Shown here: positions 1 through 9,144 of the stretch, piece after piece
How the letters are laid out: each line of letters opens with the position of its first letter
Numbering within the stretch: the stretch's first letter is position 1
Assembly (NCBI GenBank): GCA_016931695.1
Contig: JAFGEI010000139.1
Coordinates: 1 to 51,492 of the forward strand
DNA: 51,492 nt
Direction: 5' to 3'
From: Anaerolineae bacterium
GTDB taxonomy: Bacteria > Chloroflexota > Anaerolineae > B4-G1 > DUEL01
The notes under the pieces: model-generated
What the model saw: the letters and a program-made list of their open reading frames with translations, nothing else
The model's database searches: none
Told to the model about the DNA's origin: nothing
Position numbers and translations under genes: made by a program

Positions 1-137
1 TAAATCAAGGGCAAGAGCAGGACGAAAAACTCTTCCTCCCCCATCGTGGTCACGATCTGGAATGGCCAGTCAAGGGCAGGGCTGAACTGTTGAAACCAAA
101 GCACGACCTCAATGCCCCAGTCCAATATGCTGTCCAT
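1..137 (-). CDS. PAP2-family membrane phosphatase, N-terminal fragment
   Basis: A reading frame starts at the ATG at 137 and runs off the left edge after 45 codons with no stop. An AAGGAG ribosome site lies six bases before the ATG. The peptide begins MDSILDWGIEVVLWFQQF and continues to a segment TTMGEEEFFVLLLPLI. This hydrophobic start followed by a G-E-E-F-x-x-L-L-L-P-L pattern is typical of the first part of PAP2 (type 2 phosphatidic acid phosphatase) membrane proteins. The catalytic motifs would lie outside the window, so activity cannot be judged. The family dephosphorylates lipid phosphates such as undecaprenyl pyrophosphate. The gene is preceded by a structured leader (138-304). The call rests on a short stretch and is moderately sure. 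Confidence 0.55.
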   Translation of the reverse strand, partial: MDSILDWGIEVVLWFQQFSPALDWPFQIVTTMGEEEFFVLLLPLI

Positions 138-304
138 CTTTTTCTCCTTGTACGGACGGGTAACTGCTCAGCCAGTCGCCCCTGGATGCTTTTCCAAGCA
201 CGGAGGGGGTTTGTGGGTGTCTCACCCGCATCTCTCCCCTTTCCCGCTGCGCTGGACCTTGTTCCGGCCTTGGGAGGTCATCCCGGCGACTCGCCTGAGC
301 AGTT
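138..304 (-). ncRNA. structured 5' leader, copy A of a three-member family
   Basis: Read on the minus strand, the leader opens with an arm at 304-285 that pairs with 180-162: ten base pairs (AACTGCTCAG with CTGAGCAGTT), a small internal loop, then six more (GTCGCC with GGCGAC). Just inside the closing helix is a hairpin with a GGAA tetraloop followed by the core GCATCCAGGGG (189-179). A weak extended -10 (TGC-TACCAT, -10 at 316-311) would place the transcript start at about 304, at the first base of the helix. The start codon follows 24 bases after the helix. The same layout occurs before 19590 and 39387. I do not recognise it as a known riboswitch. Confidence 0.55.
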
Positions 305-319
305 GCACGGATGGTAGCA

Positions 320-350
320 ATCAACCCCAGTGATAATCGCTGGGGTTGAT
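320..350. terminator. inverted repeat downstream of the cold-shock gene
   Basis: Perfect 11 bp arms ATCAACCCCAG (320-330) and CTGGGGTTGAT (340-350) enclose a 9-base loop. It lies 50 bp after the stop of the minus-strand cold-shock gene and before the PAP2 leader, the expected place for a terminator. No clear U-tract follows on either strand, so termination is inferred. The hairpin also overlaps the -35 region of the weak promoter for the PAP2 leader. Confidence 0.45.
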
Positions 351-399
351 CTGTCTGACGTCAAGTTGTCAATTATCGGCGCCCATTCAGGCGGATGAG

Positions 400-642
400 T
401 TAGAAATATGCCGGGCTCGTTTCCTCCTGCCCAACACCGACCACCTCCACCGCCTGGGGGCCCTTGGGGGTGTCTTCGATCAAGAACTCGACCCGCTGTC
501 CCTCTTCCAGGTTGCGGTATCCTTCTCCCTTGATGGCGGAAAAGTGGACAAAGACGTCATCCCCTCCCTCATCGTCGGGGCGGATAAAGCCATAGCCCTT
601 GACACGGCTGAACCACTGAACAGTACCTTGCTTCTTGTCCAT
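400..642 (-). CDS. cold-shock domain protein (CspA family)
   Basis: A small single-domain OB-fold protein of 80 residues. It shows the RNA-binding motifs KGYGFI (RNP1) and DVFVHF (RNP2) and the usual start GTVQWF. The family binds single-stranded RNA and DNA, melts RNA structure and often acts as a transcription antiterminator or RNA chaperone in the cytoplasm. The ATG at 642 gives the canonical [11 protein letters not shown] start; a GTG at 651 lies closer to the AAGGAAGG ribosome site and would add three residues. It is a single gene with its own promoter (704-732), back to back with the receiver-roadblock gene. The C-terminal tail after the OB fold (QEETSPAYF) is short and unusual. Confidence 0.93.
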   Translation of the reverse strand: MDKKQGTVQWFSRVKGYGFIRPDDEGGDDVFVHFSAIKGEGYRNLEEGQRVEFLIEDTPKGPQAVEVVGVGQEETSPAYF

Positions 643-703
643 AACTTGCACTATCCTTCCTTTCTTAGAAACTTGCTATCCTCCAAACGAGGCAACGAAC
701 GAG

Positions 704-732
704 ACCATACCACAAGTTGGCCGTCTTGTCAA
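704..732 (-). promoter_or_regulatory. sigma-70-type promoter of the cold-shock gene
   Basis: On the minus strand TTGACA (732-727) and TATGGT (709-704) are separated by exactly 17 bases. This leaves a 5' leader of about 50 bases before the ATG at 642, short for a cold-shock gene. It is divergent from, and only a few bases away from, the promoter at 740-767. Confidence 0.8.
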
Positions 733-739
733 ATGCGGC

Positions 740-767
740 TTGACTTTTTCCCCCCACAAGATACAAT
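740..767 (+). promoter_or_regulatory. promoter of the receiver-polA operon
   Basis: TTGACT (740-745) and TACAAT (762-767) are spaced by 16 bases, about 40 bases before the ATG at 806. The -35 boxes of this and the cold-shock promoter are within about 10 bp of each other, so the two could share a regulator or compete for polymerase. Confidence 0.65.
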
Positions 768-805
768 GAGCCTGAGGCTATCTATATCGCCGAGGGAGAT
801 GAGGT

Positions 806-1735
806 ATGAGCTATCACGTTCTGGTAGTCGATCCGAACGAAGCGTTTGCGACGATGCTGCGCATCGGGTTAGAGGAGATGGGGGGGAACCAGGTCGAAAT
901 CGCCGCCAACGCCAGAGAAGCGACGCGGGCGGTGGCGAGCAAAAAATTTGACCTGGCTATCGTCGACATGGGATTGACCGACGTCTCCGGCCCGCGCCTG
1001 GTCCGCGCCCTGTGCCACGAGTATCCCAACATGCGATTGGTGGTGATTCCTCTCGATGAGGACAAGATACCCGCTGAGCTGCAAGACGTCAATATCGCGG
1101 GGGTGCTTCCCAAGCCTTTCTTTCTCCCCGAGCTGCCGGCGCAAATCGCGGCCTTTATGGGCGATGAAGCGCCGCCAGGCCTGGAGGGGTTATTTTCGCC
1201 ACCGGGCCCTGCAGAACCGACGGTGCCTGTTGTGGAGGAACCGCCCGCCGAGGCGGAACCGGAGCCTGTCGCGGAACCGGAACCCATCGTTGAGCTGGAG
1301 CCTGTTGTGGAGGAACCGCCTTCGAGCGGCCCGGTCGAACAAAAGCCGCTGCCGACAGAAACGCCGCTCCGCCACGACGAGATCGTGCAGGCAATGTCCC
1401 GCCTGGCCCAAGAGGTGGGCGCTGACGCCGTGCTGCTCACCGACGGCGGGCAGCTGCTGGCCCATGCCGGGCGATTGCAGGAGAGAAGAATCAACCAGTT
1501 AGCCCCGCTCGTTGGCACGCTGTGGGAGTCCTCGACCCAGGTGGCCCGGGTGCTCAAGAAGCGCCAGGGCCGCTTTGAGGAAACGATCCAGGGTTCTGAC
1601 TACCTGCTCTATTGCATGGTTCTGTCCGAGGGCCTGGTCCTCTCTGTCGTCGTCACCGGCCGCGCCTCCCTGGGGATGATCCGCCACCGGGCAAAGGAAA
1701 CGGCAGAGACGGTGCGGGGGCTGATGGCGACGTGA
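806..1735 (+). CDS. response-regulator receiver protein with roadblock/LC7-like C-terminal domain
   Basis: Protein of 309 residues in three parts. Residues 1-120 form a CheY-like receiver with D9, the phospho-acceptor D54 (IVDMGL) and K103 (LPKPF). The conserved Thr/Ser after the fourth strand appears to be Pro (VIPLD), so signalling may be atypical. Residues about 125-185 are a Pro/Glu linker. Residues about 190-309 resemble a roadblock/LC7 fold (QAMSRLAQEVGADAVLLTD, then DYLLYCMVLSEGLVLSVV), a module that usually binds small GTPases or dimerises. There is no DNA-binding domain, so output is probably by protein contact. The stop TGA overlaps the GTG start of polA, implying translational coupling. 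The receiver call is firm; the C-terminal domain is by pattern. Confidence 0.8.
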   Translation: MSYHVLVVDPNEAFATMLRIGLEEMGGNQVEIAANAREATRAVASKKFDLAIVDMGLTDVSGPRLVRALCHEYPNMRLVVIPLDEDKIPAELQDVNIAGVLPKPFFLPELPAQIAAFMGDEAPPGLEGLFSPPGPAEPTVPVVEEPPAEAEPEPVAEPEPIVELEPVVEEPPSSGPVEQKPLPTETPLRHDEIVQAMSRLAQEVGADAVLLTDGGQLLAHAGRLQERRINQLAPLVGTLWESSTQVARVLKKRQGRFEETIQGSDYLLYCMVLSEGLVLSVVVTGRASLGMIRHRAKETAETVRGLMAT

Positions 1736-4476
1736 CCGAACAACTGATCTTGATCGACGGCCATGCCCTGGCCTATAGGGCGTTCTATGCGCTCCCCCTG
1801 GAAGGCTTTGCCACGCGCGATGGCGAACCGACCAACGCCACCTATGGCTTTACCGCGACCCTGCTCAACATTCTGCAAGAGTACCAACCCCGCTACATCG
1901 CGGTCTGCTTCGACGCCGGCATGTCGGGACGGGACGAGATCTATGCCGAATACAAGGGGCACCGCGAGCGCATGCCCGACGAGATGCGCATCCAGATGGG
2001 ACGCATCCGCCAGGTTGTCGAGGCCTTTGGGATCCCGATCTTTGAGCAGGAGGGCATCGAGGCGGACGACCTGTTGGGAACGCTGGCGCGCCAGTCGGCG
2101 GAGCAAGGGGTCGATACGCTGATCGTCACCGGCGACCGCGACCTGTTGCAGTTGATCGCCCCGCGCGTGCGCGTCTTTCTCTCCGGCCGCCGTCTCTCCG
2201 AGGGCCAGGTTTACGACCAGGCCGCGGTGCAGGAGCGCTACGGCGGCCTGACGCCGCAGCAGCTGCGGGACTATAAGGCGCTGGTCGGCGACCCGTCGGA
2301 TAACATTCCCGGCGTCAAGGGGGTCGGCGACAAGACGGCGACCCGCTTGCTGTCCGATTACGGCTCCCTGGAAGCGATCTATGAGCGGCTGGACGAGGTC
2401 GAAAAGGGGCGCTTTCGTTCGGCGTTGGAAGCAGGACGCGAGCAGGCGTTCCTCAGCCGGCAGTTGGTCACCATCCTGACCGACCTGCCGGTCGAACTCG
2501 ACCTGGCGGCCTGCGCCACGCAGCACTACGAGCGGGCCCAGGTCGCTGACCTGTTCCGCGAGCTCGAGTTCCGCACCCTCGTCGACCGGCTGCCCCAGGC
2601 CGGGGGAACGGCGCAGCAGATGTCCTTTTTTGATGCCGCAGCGCCGGAGGCCGAACGGCCCTCCGCGACAGCGCATCACCTGGTTACCGACGAGGGGCAA
2701 CTGCGCGCCCTGATCGAACGGCTGGCCCTGGCGGACATGATTTCCTTCGACACCGAGACCACCTCGACCGATCCCTTGCAAGCCAGACTGGTCGGCCTGG
2801 CTTTTACCGACCGGGAAGGGGAAGGCTGGTACGTCCCGGTGGGCCATCGGACGGGGGAGCAGCTGCCGTTGGAGCAGGTGCTGGCGGCGCTCCGCCCCCT
2901 GATGGGGGACCCTGAGCGCCCCAAGGTGGCCCACAATGCCAAGTATGACCTGGAGATGCTGGCTCGCTATGACGTGCCGGTGCGCGGCCTGGCCTTTGAC
3001 ACCATGATCGCCGAATGGCTCACCGATCCCGCCAGTCGCAACCTGGGGCTCAAGAACCTGGCCTTTGTCCGGCTGGGGATTGAGATGACGCCCATCCAGG
3101 ACCTGATCGGCTCGGGGCGCAACCAGGTCACCATGGTCGAGGTCGACGTGGCCCGAGCGGCTGCCTACGCCGCCGCTGACGTCGACGCCACCTTGCGGCT
3201 GGTCAAGCCGCTGGAAGCCGAGCTGCGCCAGAAGGGGCATTGGAAGCTGTTCGTGGAGATGGAGATGCCCCTGGTAGACGTGCTGATGGCGATGGAAATG
3301 ACCGGCGTGGCGCTGGACGTCGCCTTCTTGGAGCAGATGTCGGCGCAGCTGGAGCGCCGCCTGGTCGATCTGGAGCAAGAAATCTACCGCCTGGTCGGCT
3401 ACGAGTTCAACATCAACTCCAGCCAGCAGATGGCCAAGGCCTTGTTCGAGGACCTGGGCCTGTCGGTAGAAGGGGTCTCCCGCACTTCGACCGGGCGCTA
3501 TTCCGTCGCCGCCGGCGTGCTCGAGCTGCTGGTGGGCAAACACCCGGTCATCGAGCGCATCCTGGAGCAGCGGGAACTGGCCAAGCTCAAGTCGACGTAC
3601 ACCGACGCCCTGCCGGCGCTGGTCAATCCCCACACGGGGCGGCTGCACACTTCCTACAACCAGACCGGCACGGTCACCGGGCGCATCTCGTCCAGCGAGC
3701 CAAACTTGCAGAACATTCCCATTCGCTCCGACCTGGGGCGCCAGGTGCGTCGCGCCTTTGTCGCCCGCCCCGGCTGGCTGCTGCTGGGGGCGGATTACTC
3801 GCAGGTCGAACTGCGGGTCCTGGCCCACATCTCGGGCGACCCCAGCCTGCTCGCCGCCTTTCAGCGCGGCGAGGACATCCACGCCACCACCGCCGCCGCG
3901 ATCTTTGACGTCGACCTGGCGTCCGTCACCTCCGCGCAGCGCCGTTTTGCCAAGACGGTCAACTTTGGCCTGCTCTATGGCATGGGGGCCTACAGCCTGG
4001 CCCGCCAGACCAGCCTGACCCAGGCAGAGGCGGAGAATTTCATCGCCCAGTACTTTGACCGCTTTCCCCAGGTGCGCGCCTATCTGGACGCGACCGTCGC
4101 CCAGGCCAAGAACAAGGGGTACGTCGAGACCCTGCTGGGCCGCCGGCGTTACTTCCCGGTGCTGCAGACCTCTGACCGCGGGCAGCACCAGGCCCGGCGG
4201 CGGGCGGAGCGCGAGGCGATCAACACCCCGGTCCAGGGTTCGGCGGCGGACATTATCAAGCGCGCTTCGCTGCTGCTCCACCGCGCACTGCGGGAGAAGG
4301 ACCTGCAGGCGGAGATGATCATCCAGGTTCACGACGAACTGGTGCTGGAAGTGCCCCGGGCAGAGTTGGAGGTCGTCGCGTCGTTGGTGCGCCAGGTGAT
4401 GGAATCCGCCTACCCCCTGCGCGCGCCGCTCAAGGTGGACCTCAAGACGGGGGCGAACTGGTTCGAGATGCGGTGA
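1732..4476 (+). CDS. polA: DNA polymerase I with active proofreading domain
   Basis: A 914-residue family A polymerase for repair and Okazaki-fragment maturation. The order is 5'-3' exonuclease (1 to about 290), 3'-5' exonuclease (about 320-510) and polymerase (about 540-914). The proofreading site is intact: D340 and E342 (FDTET), [10 protein letters not shown] and [10 protein letters not shown]. Polymerase motif A has D688 ([10 protein letters not shown]), motif B runs from R738 to G750 ([14 protein letters not shown]), and motif C has H867-D868-E869 ([10 protein letters not shown]). The start is GTG at 1732, which gives [19 protein letters not shown] and overlaps the upstream stop as GTGA. 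Retention of all three activities matches the Escherichia coli type rather than the Bacillus or Thermus types that lost proofreading. Confidence 0.97.
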   Translation: MTEQLILIDGHALAYRAFYALPLEGFATRDGEPTNATYGFTATLLNILQEYQPRYIAVCFDAGMSGRDEIYAEYKGHRERMPDEMRIQMGRIRQVVEAFGIPIFEQEGIEADDLLGTLARQSAEQGVDTLIVTGDRDLLQLIAPRVRVFLSGRRLSEGQVYDQAAVQERYGGLTPQQLRDYKALVGDPSDNIPGVKGVGDKTATRLLSDYGSLEAIYERLDEVEKGRFRSALEAGREQAFLSRQLVTILTDLPVELDLAACATQHYERAQVADLFRELEFRTLVDRLPQAGGTAQQMSFFDAAAPEAERPSATAHHLVTDEGQLRALIERLALADMISFDTETTSTDPLQARLVGLAFTDREGEGWYVPVGHRTGEQLPLEQVLAALRPLMGDPERPKVAHNAKYDLEMLARYDVPVRGLAFDTMIAEWLTDPASRNLGLKNLAFVRLGIEMTPIQDLIGSGRNQVTMVEVDVARAAAYAAADVDATLRLVKPLEAELRQKGHWKLFVEMEMPLVDVLMAMEMTGVALDVAFLEQMSAQLERRLVDLEQEIYRLVGYEFNINSSQQMAKALFEDLGLSVEGVSRTSTGRYSVAAGVLELLVGKHPVIERILEQRELAKLKSTYTDALPALVNPHTGRLHTSYNQTGTVTGRISSSEPNLQNIPIRSDLGRQVRRAFVARPGWLLLGADYSQVELRVLAHISGDPSLLAAFQRGEDIHATTAAAIFDVDLASVTSAQRRFAKTVNFGLLYGMGAYSLARQTSLTQAEAENFIAQYFDRFPQVRAYLDATVAQAKNKGYVETLLGRRRYFPVLQTSDRGQHQARRRAEREAINTPVQGSAADIIKRASLLLHRALREKDLQAEMIIQVHDELVLEVPRAELEVVASLVRQVMESAYPLRAPLKVDLKTGANWFEMR

Positions 4477-4604
4477 GCTTTCCCGCCCCGAAAAGTCGCA
4501 ACCCCATCTTTGCACTCCAAACGCCTTGCTTGCTGGGGTTCGACCGCCGCTTGTAGAGATATACAACACTGCAATTGCCCGCGGGTGGGGGATGGAAGAC
4601 AGGT

Positions 4605-7535
4605 ATGGGGCAGGAACAAATTGTCGTTCGCGGTGCGCGTGAGCACAATCTCAAGAACGTCACGGTCGAGATTCCCCGTGACCGGATGGTCGTCATCACG
4701 GGCATCTCGGGCTCGGGCAAATCCTCGCTGGCCTTTGACACCATCTTTGCCGAGGGGCAGCGCCGCTACGTCGAGTCCCTCTCCGCCTACGCCCGCCAGT
4801 TCCTGGGGCAGATGGAGAAACCGGACGTCGACCAGATCGAAGGGCTCTCCCCTGCCATCTCGATCGACCAGCGCGGCGTATCTCACAACCCGCGCTCGAC
4901 CGTCGGCACGGTGACCGAGATCTATGACTACCTGCGCCTGCTCTACGCCCGGATCGGCATCCCTCACTGCCCCCGATGCGGACGCCAGGTCAGCCGGCAG
5001 TCGGCCGAGCAGATCGTCGACGCCGTCCTGGCCCTGCCCGCCCAGACCCGCTTCCAGGTGCTGGCGCCGCTGATCAGGGACCGCAAGGGGCATCACCAGG
5101 CGATTTTCGAGGACGTGCGCAAGGCCGGCTTTGTCCGCGTGCGGGTCGACGGCACGGTGTACGACGTCGACGACGAGATCGAACTCGACCGCTACAAGAT
5201 GCACACCATCGAGGCCGTGGTCGACCGGCTGGTGGCGCCAGGGGAGCAGGGGGACGGGGACGCGAGCGGCGGTTCGTTCGCCAGCCGCCTCACCGACTCG
5301 ATCGAGACCGCCCTGCGCCTGGGCGACGGCATGGTGATCGTCAACGACGTCTCGGCCGACCCGCCCCGCGACCTGTTGTTCTCCGAGCAGCTGGCCTGCC
5401 CCCACTGCGGCATCAGCTTGCCCGAGATCGAACCGCGCACCTTTTCCTTCAACAGTCCGCACGGCGCCTGCCCCACCTGCCAGGGGCTGGGCGTGCAGCA
5501 AGAGCTGGACCCCGATCTCGTCGTGCCCAACCCGGACCTCAGCCTGGAAGAAGGGGCGGTCCAGGCCTGGAACACGAACGACCGCGACGGCTACTACTGG
5601 CAGATGTTGGAGGCGGTGGCCGAGCATTATCACGTTCCCCTCGACCGGCCGTGGGGAAGGTTGACCGCTGCCCAACAGCGCATCTTTCTCTATGGCAGCG
5701 GCGAGGATGAAATCTCGCTCTCGTACACCAGCCGGGAAGGGCGGCGCAGCGCCTATCAAACCCGTTTCGAGGGCGTCATCCCCAACCTCCAGCGTCGCTA
5801 CCGGGAGACGACCTCCGACTATATCCGCGGCAGGATCGAGGAATTCATGACCCGCCGGCCCTGCCAGGACTGCGGCGGCAGCCGCCTGCGGGCAGAGGCG
5901 CTCGGCGTCACCGTCGCCGGCCACTCGATCCACGAGATCGTCGCCTGGCCGATTGCAAGCCTCTTGAAGTGGGTTGAACGTCTGACGGGTTTCAGGTTTC
6001 AGGTTTCAGTCTCTGAGACAGAGAACCTGAAACCTGAAACTGCCCTCACCGAGCGGGAGTGGCTCATCGCCCGCCGCATCTTTAAAGAGGTCCACGCGCG
6101 CCTGCAGTTCATGGTCAACGTTGGCCTCGACTACCTGGCGCTGAACCGGACCGCCGAGACGCTGGCCGGGGGCGAGGCCCAGCGCATCCGCCTGGCGACG
6201 CAGATCGGCTCGCAGCTGATGGGCGTGCTCTACGTGCTGGACGAGCCGACCATCGGCCTGCACCAGCGGGACAATGCGCGGCTGATTCGGACGCTGCTCG
6301 ATATGCGCGACCTGGGGAACACGCTGCTGGTGGTGGAGCACGACGAGGCCATGATTCGCGCCGCCGACTGGATCATCGACCTGGGCCCTGGGGCCGGCGA
6401 GCACGGTGGCGAGGTGGTCGCGGCTGGCCCCCTGGCCGAGATCCTGGACCATCCCGCCAGCCTCACCGGCGCCTATCTCTCGGGACGGCGCCGTATCCCG
6501 GTCCCCGCGCAGCGGCGGAGCGGCAGCGGCGAGGCGATCCGGGTTTACGGCGCCCGCGAGCACAATCTGAAGAACATTGACGTGCGCATCCCCCTCGGCA
6601 TGCTGGTCTGCATTACCGGCGTCTCGGGCTCGGGCAAATCGACCCTGCTGGTCGACGTGCTCTACCGGCGGCTGGCCCAGATGCGGCACGGCTCCCGCAA
6701 TCCAGCCGGCGATCACGATCGCATCGCGGGCGGGGATCGGATCGACAAGATCATCAACATCGACCAATCCCCCATCGGCCGCACGCCGCGCTCCAACCCC
6801 TCTACCTACACCAACCTCTTTACCCCCATCCGCGACTTGTTTGCTTCCTTGCCCGAGTCCAAAATCCGCGGCTATCGCGCTGGCCGCTTTTCGTTCAACG
6901 TCAAGGGCGGGCGCTGCGAGGCGTGCCAGGGGCACGGCACGCTGCGCATCGAGATGCAGTTCCTGCCCGACATCTATGTCCCCTGCGACGTCTGCCACGG
7001 CCGGCGCTACAACCGCGAGACGCTGCAGGTGCGCTTCAAGGGCAAGAACATTGCCGAGGTGTTGGAGATGACCGTCGACGAAGCGAGCGAGTTCTTTGCC
7101 GCCATCCCGACCATCCAGCGCCGGCTGACGACCCTGCACGAGGTCGGCCTGGGCTACATCCGCCTGGGGCAGCCGGCCCCGACCCTGTCCGGCGGCGAGG
7201 CGCAGCGGATCAAGCTCTCGCGCGAGCTTTCGAAGCGGGCCACCGGCAACACGCTCTACGTGCTGGATGAGCCGAGCGTCGGGCTGCACGCCGCCGACGT
7301 GGACAAGCTGATCGCCGTGCTGCAGCAGCTGGTCGATGCGGGCAACACGGTGGTGATCATCGAACACCAGCCGGACATGATCAAGGTCGCCGATTGGGTC
7401 ATCGACCTGGGGCCCGAGGGCGGCGAGGCCGGGGGCGAGATCGTGGCCGAGGGAACGCCGGAGCAGGTGGCGCAGGTGGAGCGGAGCTACACCGGCCAGT
7501 TTTTGCGCGAGTTGTTGAGGCAAGGAGACAAGTAG
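4605..7535 (+). CDS. uvrA: excinuclease ABC subunit A, with an in-frame repeat insertion
   Basis: UvrA (976 residues) is the damage-recognition ATPase of nucleotide excision repair and works with UvrB in the cytoplasm. The two ABC ATPase modules are visible: Walker A GISGSGKS at 33-40 and GVSGSGKST near 671, and two signature/Walker B blocks ([46 protein letters not shown]). Zinc-binding Cys pairs occur in the first half (CPHC, CPTC) and near 770-797 (CEAC, CDVC). The start is ATG 4605 ([19 protein letters not shown]); an upstream ATG at 4575 lacks a ribosome site. Residues 463-479 are encoded by a palindromic repeat (5989-6040) inserted just before [16 protein letters not shown], at a place where the family has a short variable linker. 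Confidence 0.97.
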   Translation: MGQEQIVVRGAREHNLKNVTVEIPRDRMVVITGISGSGKSSLAFDTIFAEGQRRYVESLSAYARQFLGQMEKPDVDQIEGLSPAISIDQRGVSHNPRSTVGTVTEIYDYLRLLYARIGIPHCPRCGRQVSRQSAEQIVDAVLALPAQTRFQVLAPLIRDRKGHHQAIFEDVRKAGFVRVRVDGTVYDVDDEIELDRYKMHTIEAVVDRLVAPGEQGDGDASGGSFASRLTDSIETALRLGDGMVIVNDVSADPPRDLLFSEQLACPHCGISLPEIEPRTFSFNSPHGACPTCQGLGVQQELDPDLVVPNPDLSLEEGAVQAWNTNDRDGYYWQMLEAVAEHYHVPLDRPWGRLTAAQQRIFLYGSGEDEISLSYTSREGRRSAYQTRFEGVIPNLQRRYRETTSDYIRGRIEEFMTRRPCQDCGGSRLRAEALGVTVAGHSIHEIVAWPIASLLKWVERLTGFRFQVSVSETENLKPETALTEREWLIARRIFKEVHARLQFMVNVGLDYLALNRTAETLAGGEAQRIRLATQIGSQLMGVLYVLDEPTIGLHQRDNARLIRTLLDMRDLGNTLLVVEHDEAMIRAADWIIDLGPGAGEHGGEVVAAGPLAEILDHPASLTGAYLSGRRRIPVPAQRRSGSGEAIRVYGAREHNLKNIDVRIPLGMLVCITGVSGSGKSTLLVDVLYRRLAQMRHGSRNPAGDHDRIAGGDRIDKIINIDQSPIGRTPRSNPSTYTNLFTPIRDLFASLPESKIRGYRAGRFSFNVKGGRCEACQGHGTLRIEMQFLPDIYVPCDVCHGRRYNRETLQVRFKGKNIAEVLEMTVDEASEFFAAIPTIQRRLTTLHEVGLGYIRLGQPAPTLSGGEAQRIKLSRELSKRATGNTLYVLDEPSVGLHAADVDKLIAVLQQLVDAGNTVVIIEHQPDMIKVADWVIDLGPEGGEAGGEIVAEGTPEQVAQVERSYTGQFLRELLRQGDK
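5988..6041. repeat. palindromic GGTTTCA repeat inserted in uvrA
   Basis: The left arm has three tandem GGTTTCA units. A perfect 17 bp inverted repeat pairs 5989-6005 with 6024-6040 (AACCTGAAACCTGAAAC). The loop contains its own palindrome GTCTCTGAGAC (6009-6019). The insertion is in frame and stop-free and encodes [17 protein letters not shown]. Its codons (AGG, TCA, ACA, CCT, GTT, AAA) contrast with the GC-ending codons around it, which points to a late insertion. Confidence 0.85.
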
Positions 7536-7543
7536 GGTTTTCA

Positions 7544-8689
7544 ATGTCCAGGTTGCATCAATCTATCCAAGCCTATGCCCGCCAGCTGGGGTTCGACCGG
7601 GTCGGTGTTACCCCCGCCGCTCCCCCTGCCGAGCATCTCCAGGCCTACCGCGAGTGGCTGGCGCGGGGCGACCACGGCGAGATGGGGTACATGGCCCGTC
7701 CCGACCGGGTGGCGCGGCGGGAGGACCCCGCGCTCGTCCTGCCGGGCGTGCGGTCGGTGGTCTGCGTGGCCAGCAGTTATGCGCCAGCCGCGCTGCCCGA
7801 GACGGCTGGCGACCAGCCCCGCGGCCGGATTTCTTGCTACGCCTGGGGGGAGGATTATCACGATTGGATGCTCCCGCGCATGGAGGAACTGGCGGCCCGG
7901 ATCGTCGAGGAGGCTGGTGGGACCGCCCGCTATCGCGCCTACGTGGACACAGGCCCGGTTTTGGAGCGGGCGTTCGCCAGCCGGGCTGGCCTCGGCTTTA
8001 TCGGCAAGAACAACTGCCTGGTCCACCCGCGCCGCGGCTCGTGGCTGTTTCTCGGCGTGATCCTCACCGACGCCGCGCTGCCGCCCACCGGCCCGCCCCT
8101 GCCCGCCCGCTGCGGCCGCTGCACGCGCTGCGTCGACGCCTGCCCGACGGGCGCATTGGCCGCCCCCTACCGCCTCGACGCCCGCCGCTGCATCTCCTAC
8201 CTGACCATCGAGCTAAAAGGCCCGATTCCCCGCGCTCTGCGCCCGCTGCTCGGCGACCGCATCTATGGCTGCGACGCCTGCCAGGAGGCCTGTCCCTGGC
8301 AGCGGTTCGCTTCCCCCACGGCAGTGGCGGCCTTCCGCGCTCCGTCCCCAGAGCGCGCCCGCCCCGCGCTGTTCGAGCTGATGGCGCTGGACGAGGAAGG
8401 ATTCCAGCGCCGCTTCCGCGGCAGCCCGATCCAGCGCCTCCAGCGGGGGCGGCTGCTGCGCAACGTCGCCGTGGCGCTGGGCAACAGCGGCGACCGCCGC
8501 GCGACGCCGGTCCTGGCCGCCGCCCTGGCGGACCCCGATCCGCTGGTGCGGGGGCACGCCGCCTGGGCCCTGGGGCGGCTGGCGGGTCCGGCGGCCCGCG
8601 CGGCGCTGCAGGCCGCGCGCGAGCGGGAGACCGAACCGCTGGTGCGCCAGGAGCTGGCGGCCGCCCTGGCGGAGGTCGGAGACCGATGA
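7544..8689 (+). CDS. queG: epoxyqueuosine reductase
   Basis: A 381-residue protein for the last step of queuosine synthesis, reduction of epoxyqueuosine to queuosine in tRNA, using cobalamin and two [4Fe-4S] clusters. The cluster motifs are CGRCTRCVDACPTG near residue 190 and CDACQEACPW near 243. The N-terminal half has the family segments GFDRVGVTPA, HGEMGYM and DTGPVLERAFASRAGLGFIGKN (with a catalytic Asp in the last). The C-terminal part (about 300-381) carries HEAT-like repeats (LADPDPLVRGHAAWALGRL), a normal extension in this family. The ATG at 7544 lies 8 bases after the uvrA stop. No tgt, queA or other queuosine genes are nearby. Confidence 0.95.
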   Translation: MSRLHQSIQAYARQLGFDRVGVTPAAPPAEHLQAYREWLARGDHGEMGYMARPDRVARREDPALVLPGVRSVVCVASSYAPAALPETAGDQPRGRISCYAWGEDYHDWMLPRMEELAARIVEEAGGTARYRAYVDTGPVLERAFASRAGLGFIGKNNCLVHPRRGSWLFLGVILTDAALPPTGPPLPARCGRCTRCVDACPTGALAAPYRLDARRCISYLTIELKGPIPRALRPLLGDRIYGCDACQEACPWQRFASPTAVAAFRAPSPERARPALFELMALDEEGFQRRFRGSPIQRLQRGRLLRNVAVALGNSGDRRATPVLAAALADPDPLVRGHAAWALGRLAGPAARAALQAARERETEPLVRQELAAALAEVGDR

Positions 8690-9144
8690 TCCCCCGGCGG
8701 GTTCGCGCCATTGCCATCGGCGTCGTCGAGGATGAGCGGGGGCGCTGGCTCGTCTTTGAGGGCTATGACCCGGTCAAAGGAGACCGCTTTTACCGCCCCC
8801 TGGGCGGCGCCATCGAGTTCGGCGAGCGGGGCCGCGACTGCCTGGCCCGCGAGTTTCGGGAAGAGATCGGCGCCGAGCTGGAGGACGTCACCTACCTGGG
8901 GGTGATCGAAAGCATTTTTACCTGCGCCGGCGAACCGGGCCACGAGATCGTGCTCGTCTACCGGGCCCGTTTCCGTGACCCCCGCTTCTACCGGCGCGAG
9001 ACGATGGTGGTTCGCGAAGAGGTCGAGACCCTCACCGCGCGCTGGATGCCGCGGGAGGCCTTTGCCAGCGGCAGCGCCCGCCTGGTGCCGGACGGCCTGC
9101 TCGACCTGGCGGAGCGGGGAAATCGCGCCGCCGGGTTCAGATGA
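8686..9144 (+). CDS. Nudix hydrolase
   Basis: A 152-residue protein with a complete Nudix box: GGAIEFGERGRDC followed by LAREFREEIGAEL fits G-x5-E-x7-R-E-x2-E-E-x-G. Such enzymes hydrolyse a nucleoside diphosphate linked to another group; the exact substrate cannot be read from the sequence. The start ATG overlaps the queG stop (ATGA), so the two are probably translated together. The 3' end overlaps the convergent PfkB-type gene by 8 bp. The N-terminal MIPRRVRAIAIGVVEDE leads straight into the domain, so there is no extra module. Confidence 0.92.
   Translation: MIPRRVRAIAIGVVEDERGRWLVFEGYDPVKGDRFYRPLGGAIEFGERGRDCLAREFREEIGAELEDVTYLGVIESIFTCAGEPGHEIVLVYRARFRDPRFYRRETMVVREEVETLTARWMPREAFASGSARLVPDGLLDLAERGNRAAGFR

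Noticed and set aside
1609..4569. A 986-codon open frame antisense to polA
   Set aside because: It mirrors polA and is open because of high GC and biased third positions; it shows no domain, and polA on the other strand has all its motifs.
5988..6041. Tandem GGTTTCA units as a CRISPR array
   Set aside because: The units are 7 bp without spacers, form one hairpin, lie inside uvrA, and no cas genes are present.
9137..9144. Overlap of Nudix and PfkB genes as a sign of frameshift
   Set aside because: It is an 8 bp tail-to-tail overlap of convergent genes with normal C-termini on both.
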